A DNA stretch of 64,000 nt from JADKIH01 sp031385005 (GTDB lineage: Bacteria > Bacteroidota > Bacteroidia > AKYH767-A > 2013-40CM-41-45). Of the stretch, positions 61,112 to 64,000 are shown in pieces (position 1 is the first letter of the stretch; each line of letters begins with the position of its first letter). Location: positions 1-64,000 of the forward strand of contig JANNBB010000052.1 of assembly GCA_031385005.1 (NCBI GenBank), read 5' to 3'. The position numbers and the translations under genes were made by a program. The notes below the pieces were generated by a model that made no database searches, was not told the DNA's origin, and was given only the letters and a program-made list of their open reading frames with translations.

Positions 61112-64000
61112 ATGATTAAGAAAATTACACTACTCTTAGGTATACTCTTTTATGTAAAAGTTGCTTTCAGTCAGCAAACTTTTCCTGTAAATGGAACCAC
61201 CGACCCGAGGCATCTTACCTATGCACTTATTAATGCTACCATCTATACAGATTACAAAACGAGTATTTCGGCAGCCACTTTGTTGGTTCGCGATGGTGCT
61301 ATAGAGGATGTTGGACAGTCAGTGAAAGTTCCTGATGATGCCATCGTCTATGATTTGAAAGGGAAAATGATATTTCCTTCTTTCATCGACATATTTTCAG
61401 ACTACGGTTTACCGGAGGTTAAGAAGCCATTCCCTAATGAAAATCCTCAGATGGTAACAGCTTTAAAAGGAGCATATAATTGGAATCAAGCCATTCGGTC
61501 GGAATATGATGCAGCGAATTATTTTTCTGTCGATACTAAAAAAGCAGATGAGCTAAAGAAGCTTGGATTTGGAGCCGTTCAAAGTATTTATCGGGATGGA
61601 GTCGCTCGCGGAACTTCGGTTCTTGTTTTGCTGGGTAATCAAAAAGAACATGAGCTGATCCTCAAGAAAAATTCTGCTGCCAATTTCTCCCTTGACAAAG
61701 GTTCTTCTACGCAAGACTACCCTTCTTCTGAAATGGGTGCTATTGCTCTAATCCGCCAAACCTACCTCGATGCAAAATGGTATGCGGAAGGCGGATACAA
61801 AAAAGAATTCAACATCACGCTCGATGCATTTAATAAGTCGCAAGACATCCCACAGATTTTTGAAGCAGGTGATAAGCAGCAAGAACTGCGTGCAGCACAA
61901 TTGGGAAAAGAATTTGGAAAAAATTATATCATCAAAGGTATTGGCGATGAATATGAGCGATTGAATGAAATAAAAGAAACAGGAAATGCATACATCGTTC
62001 CGTTGAATTTTCCGGAAGGATACGATTTGAGTGATCCTTATGAAGCAATAAATATTTCATTACGACAAATGAAACGATGGGAACTCGCCCCATACAATGC
62101 CGGCATGATGGCGAAATCTCAAATCGATTTCGCGCTCACTACAGCCGACTTAAAAAACAAAACGGATTTTACTAAAAATCTCAGAAGAGCAATTAATTGC
62201 GGTTTGTCTGCTGAGGATGCATTGAAGGCACTTACTTTTACTCCTGCAAAGCTTTTAGGTGTTGAAAATAGAATCGGACAATTAAAAAAAGGAATGCTGG
62301 CAAATTTCATTGTCACCAGCAAGAACGTGTTCGACAAGGAAAACATACTTTTACAAAATTGGGTACAGGGCTTTCCAACAACATTTCATGACCCTGCGGC
62401 AAGCGATATCCGTGGAAATTATTCCATTCGTATCAACGATCAAAAAACTATTCGATTGAAAATTGGCGGAGAAATGTATTCACCGGAGGCATCCGTATTC
62501 GAAGACACGGTTGCAGCAAAAGCGAATCTTGATTTTCAGGATAAAGTATTTTCATTTCAATTTGAATTTAAAAAAACGGAGCCCAAAGGTGTTTATCGTC
62601 TGACCGGAACATATAATGATTCGTTAAAAAAGATCACAGGAAAAATGTTGCTTCCATCCGGCGCATGGACGAACTGGATTGCCCGCTTGGATTCTTCGTT
62701 TATTTCGCCCGTTAAACCGGATACAGTAAAAAGAACACCTCCGGGAAATGTTTATTATCCCGATATGGCTTTTGGATGGACTACTCTGCCAACAGCTAAA
62801 CCATTTTTGATTCGCAATGCAACCGTATGGACCAATGAGAATGAAGGAATATTGGCAAATGCCGATGTCTATGTTACAAATGGTAAAATCAAACAAGTTG
62901 GAAAAAATATCACTGTGCCGGAAGGAACAGAAGTTATTGATGGAACAGGTAAACATCTTACTTGTGGTATCATTGATGAGCATTCACACATTGCTATTTC
63001 CGGGCAAGTCAATGAATCAGCTCAATCGTCATCTGCCGAAGTGCGGGTAAGCGATGTAATCGATGCAGATGATATTCAGATTTACCGGCAATTAGCAGGT
63101 GGCGTTACGACGTCTCATTTACTACATGGCAGTGCCAATGCAATCGGCGGACAAACACAAATTATCAAATTGCGATGGGGTCAATCTCCTGAAAAACTAA
63201 AGCTGGAGAATGCACCGCGATTTATCAAATTTGCTCTCGGTGAAAATGTCAAGCAAAGCCATTGGGGCGATAAACAAGTGGTTCGTTTTCCTCAAACGCG
63301 AATGGGAGTAGAACAGGTTTACTCAGATTATTTTACGCGCGCGCGTGAATATTCGCAGGAAAGAAAAAAATACAATGCGACAGACATAAAATTGAGAGTT
63401 GGACTAATTCCGGTACGGCAGCAACTCGAACTCGATGCATTAAGCGATATCATGGATAAAAAACTATTCATTACCTGTCATAGCTATGTTCAAAGTGAAA
63501 TCAATATGCTCATGCATGTAGCCGATAGTTTTGGTTTCAAAGTCAATACGTTTACGCATATACTCGAAGGATATAAAGTTGCAGATAAAATGAAAGCGCA
63601 TGGCGTTTCAGGTGCATCGTCATTTGCTGATTGGTGGGCATATAAGTTTGAAGTATATGAAGCGATTCCATATAACGGAGCAATCATGCATAAAATCGGA
63701 TTGAATGTTTCTTTTAATTCGGATGATGCCGAAATGGCAAGGAGATTAAATCAGGAAGCTGCCAAAGCGGTTAAATACGGAGGAGTGAAAGAAGAAGATG
63801 CATGGAAGTTTGTCACGTTGAATCCTGCAAAAATGCTTCACATCGAAAATCGCGTCGGTAGTATATTAGCCGGTAAAGATGCCGATCTGGTACTTTGGAA
63901 TGAGAATCCACTTTCCATTTATGCTTTTCCAATTCAAACCTATGTAGATGGAATTTTATATTTCGATAAAGAGAACGATGCGGAATTGCGAAAGCAAGTA
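61112..64000 (+). CDS. Secreted twin-domain amidohydrolase, runs off right edge
   Basis: The frame is open from ATG 61112 to the window end (963 codons visible, no stop), so the gene is truncated at its 3' end. A signal peptide (LLLGILFYVKVAFSQ) is followed by two amidohydrolase-like domains. The first has a degenerate metal site: the usual HxH is replaced by F95-S-D97 (PSFIDIFSDYG). The second is normal: H624-S-H626 (IIDEHSHIAI), then ITCHSY, FTHILEG and FNSDDAE as further ligand regions. It should be a periplasmic metal-dependent hydrolase of unknown substrate, of the family common in Bacteroidota. Confidence 0.88.
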   Translation, partial: MIKKITLLLGILFYVKVAFSQQTFPVNGTTDPRHLTYALINATIYTDYKTSISAATLLVRDGAIEDVGQSVKVPDDAIVYDLKGKMIFPSFIDIFSDYGLPEVKKPFPNENPQMVTALKGAYNWNQAIRSEYDAANYFSVDTKKADELKKLGFGAVQSIYRDGVARGTSVLVLLGNQKEHELILKKNSAANFSLDKGSSTQDYPSSEMGAIALIRQTYLDAKWYAEGGYKKEFNITLDAFNKSQDIPQIFEAGDKQQELRAAQLGKEFGKNYIIKGIGDEYERLNEIKETGNAYIVPLNFPEGYDLSDPYEAINISLRQMKRWELAPYNAGMMAKSQIDFALTTADLKNKTDFTKNLRRAINCGLSAEDALKALTFTPAKLLGVENRIGQLKKGMLANFIVTSKNVFDKENILLQNWVQGFPTTFHDPAASDIRGNYSIRINDQKTIRLKIGGEMYSPEASVFEDTVAAKANLDFQDKVFSFQFEFKKTEPKGVYRLTGTYNDSLKKITGKMLLPSGAWTNWIARLDSSFISPVKPDTVKRTPPGNVYYPDMAFGWTTLPTAKPFLIRNATVWTNENEGILANADVYVTNGKIKQVGKNITVPEGTEVIDGTGKHLTCGIIDEHSHIAISGQVNESAQSSSAEVRVSDVIDADDIQIYRQLAGGVTTSHLLHGSANAIGGQTQIIKLRWGQSPEKLKLENAPRFIKFALGENVKQSHWGDKQVVRFPQTRMGVEQVYSDYFTRAREYSQERKKYNATDIKLRVGLIPVRQQLELDALSDIMDKKLFITCHSYVQSEINMLMHVADSFGFKVNTFTHILEGYKVADKMKAHGVSGASSFADWWAYKFEVYEAIPYNGAIMHKIGLNVSFNSDDAEMARRLNQEAAKAVKYGGVKEEDAWKFVTLNPAKMLHIENRVGSILAGKDADLVLWNENPLSIYAFPIQTYVDGILYFDKENDAELRKQV

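Noticed and set aside
1..64000. tRNA, rRNA or riboswitch genes.
   Set aside because: No cloverleaf-like or conserved rRNA segment was seen by eye. TTCGAAT-like matches (e.g. around 53030) lie within coding sequence.
1..64000. Complete prophage, conjugative element or intact insertion sequence.
   Set aside because: No integrase, capsid, relaxase or transposase reading frame was recognised; only decayed ORF6N genes and repeats hint at mobility.

Overview
The window is chromosomal DNA from an AT-rich, free-living-type member of the Bacteroidota. The evidence is ten secreted proteins ending in type IX secretion (T9SS) type A sorting domains, promoters of the Bacteroidota type (TAnnTTTG -7 box), and lineage-typical families (IPExxxVDY, DUF4292, DUF6642-like, DUF937). 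It also carries the acpP-fabF-rnc-IPExxxVDY-pyk gene order and a flippase/dut/nucleotidyltransferase/TPR/DUF4292/EnvC block. No class or genus is assigned. I saw no rRNA, tRNA, CRISPR array or intact transposase.

1-12.6 kb: the 3' part of lutB (lactate oxidation), a short conserved unknown, a T9SS-exported alpha/beta hydrolase, a membrane protein, a Tat-exported pirin, a lipoprotein, a flavin reductase-ferritin pair, and two large T9SS cargo proteins. 12.7-26.4 kb is mostly core. On the minus strand run acpP, fabF, rnc, a T9SS protein, the IPExxxVDY gene and pyk, with a Pit phosphate transporter and its PhoU-like partner placed between acpP and the divergent purN. Then follow an NtrY-like histidine kinase, a B12-binding mutase subunit and a crotonase.

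26.4-42.6 kb is an accessory region. It holds a small CHAT/caspase-like protein (DUF6642-like), a mobile mystery protein A/B pair whose Fic-type B gene is broken, and a cupredoxin. It also holds a seven-repeat T9SS protein, two decayed ORF6N genes in tandem, a HepT-MntA module, a HipBA module, and five unrecognised or weakly recognised minus-strand genes including a membrane-anchored J-domain protein. The gaps between them contain a family of about 120-160 bp palindromic repeats and a 93-bp tandem repeat, which together mark the region as a hot spot for insertion and decay.

42.8-64 kb returns to core and envelope functions: acylphosphatase, flippase, dUTPase, sugar nucleotidyltransferase, TPR lipoprotein, DUF4292 lipoprotein, a degenerate LytM (EnvC-like) protein, TatA, a lytic transglycosylase with LysM domains, a T9SS protein, two tandem-duplicated T9SS paralogs, HflX, a membrane cytochrome c, and a twin-domain secreted amidohydrolase running off the right edge.

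How the parts fit: Tat and T9SS cargo dominate the export theme; EnvC-like, transglycosylase and flippase genes serve the envelope; acpP/fabF, the B12 mutase subunit and the crotonase serve lipid and acyl-CoA metabolism; HepT-MntA and HipBA are linked toxin-antitoxin modules.
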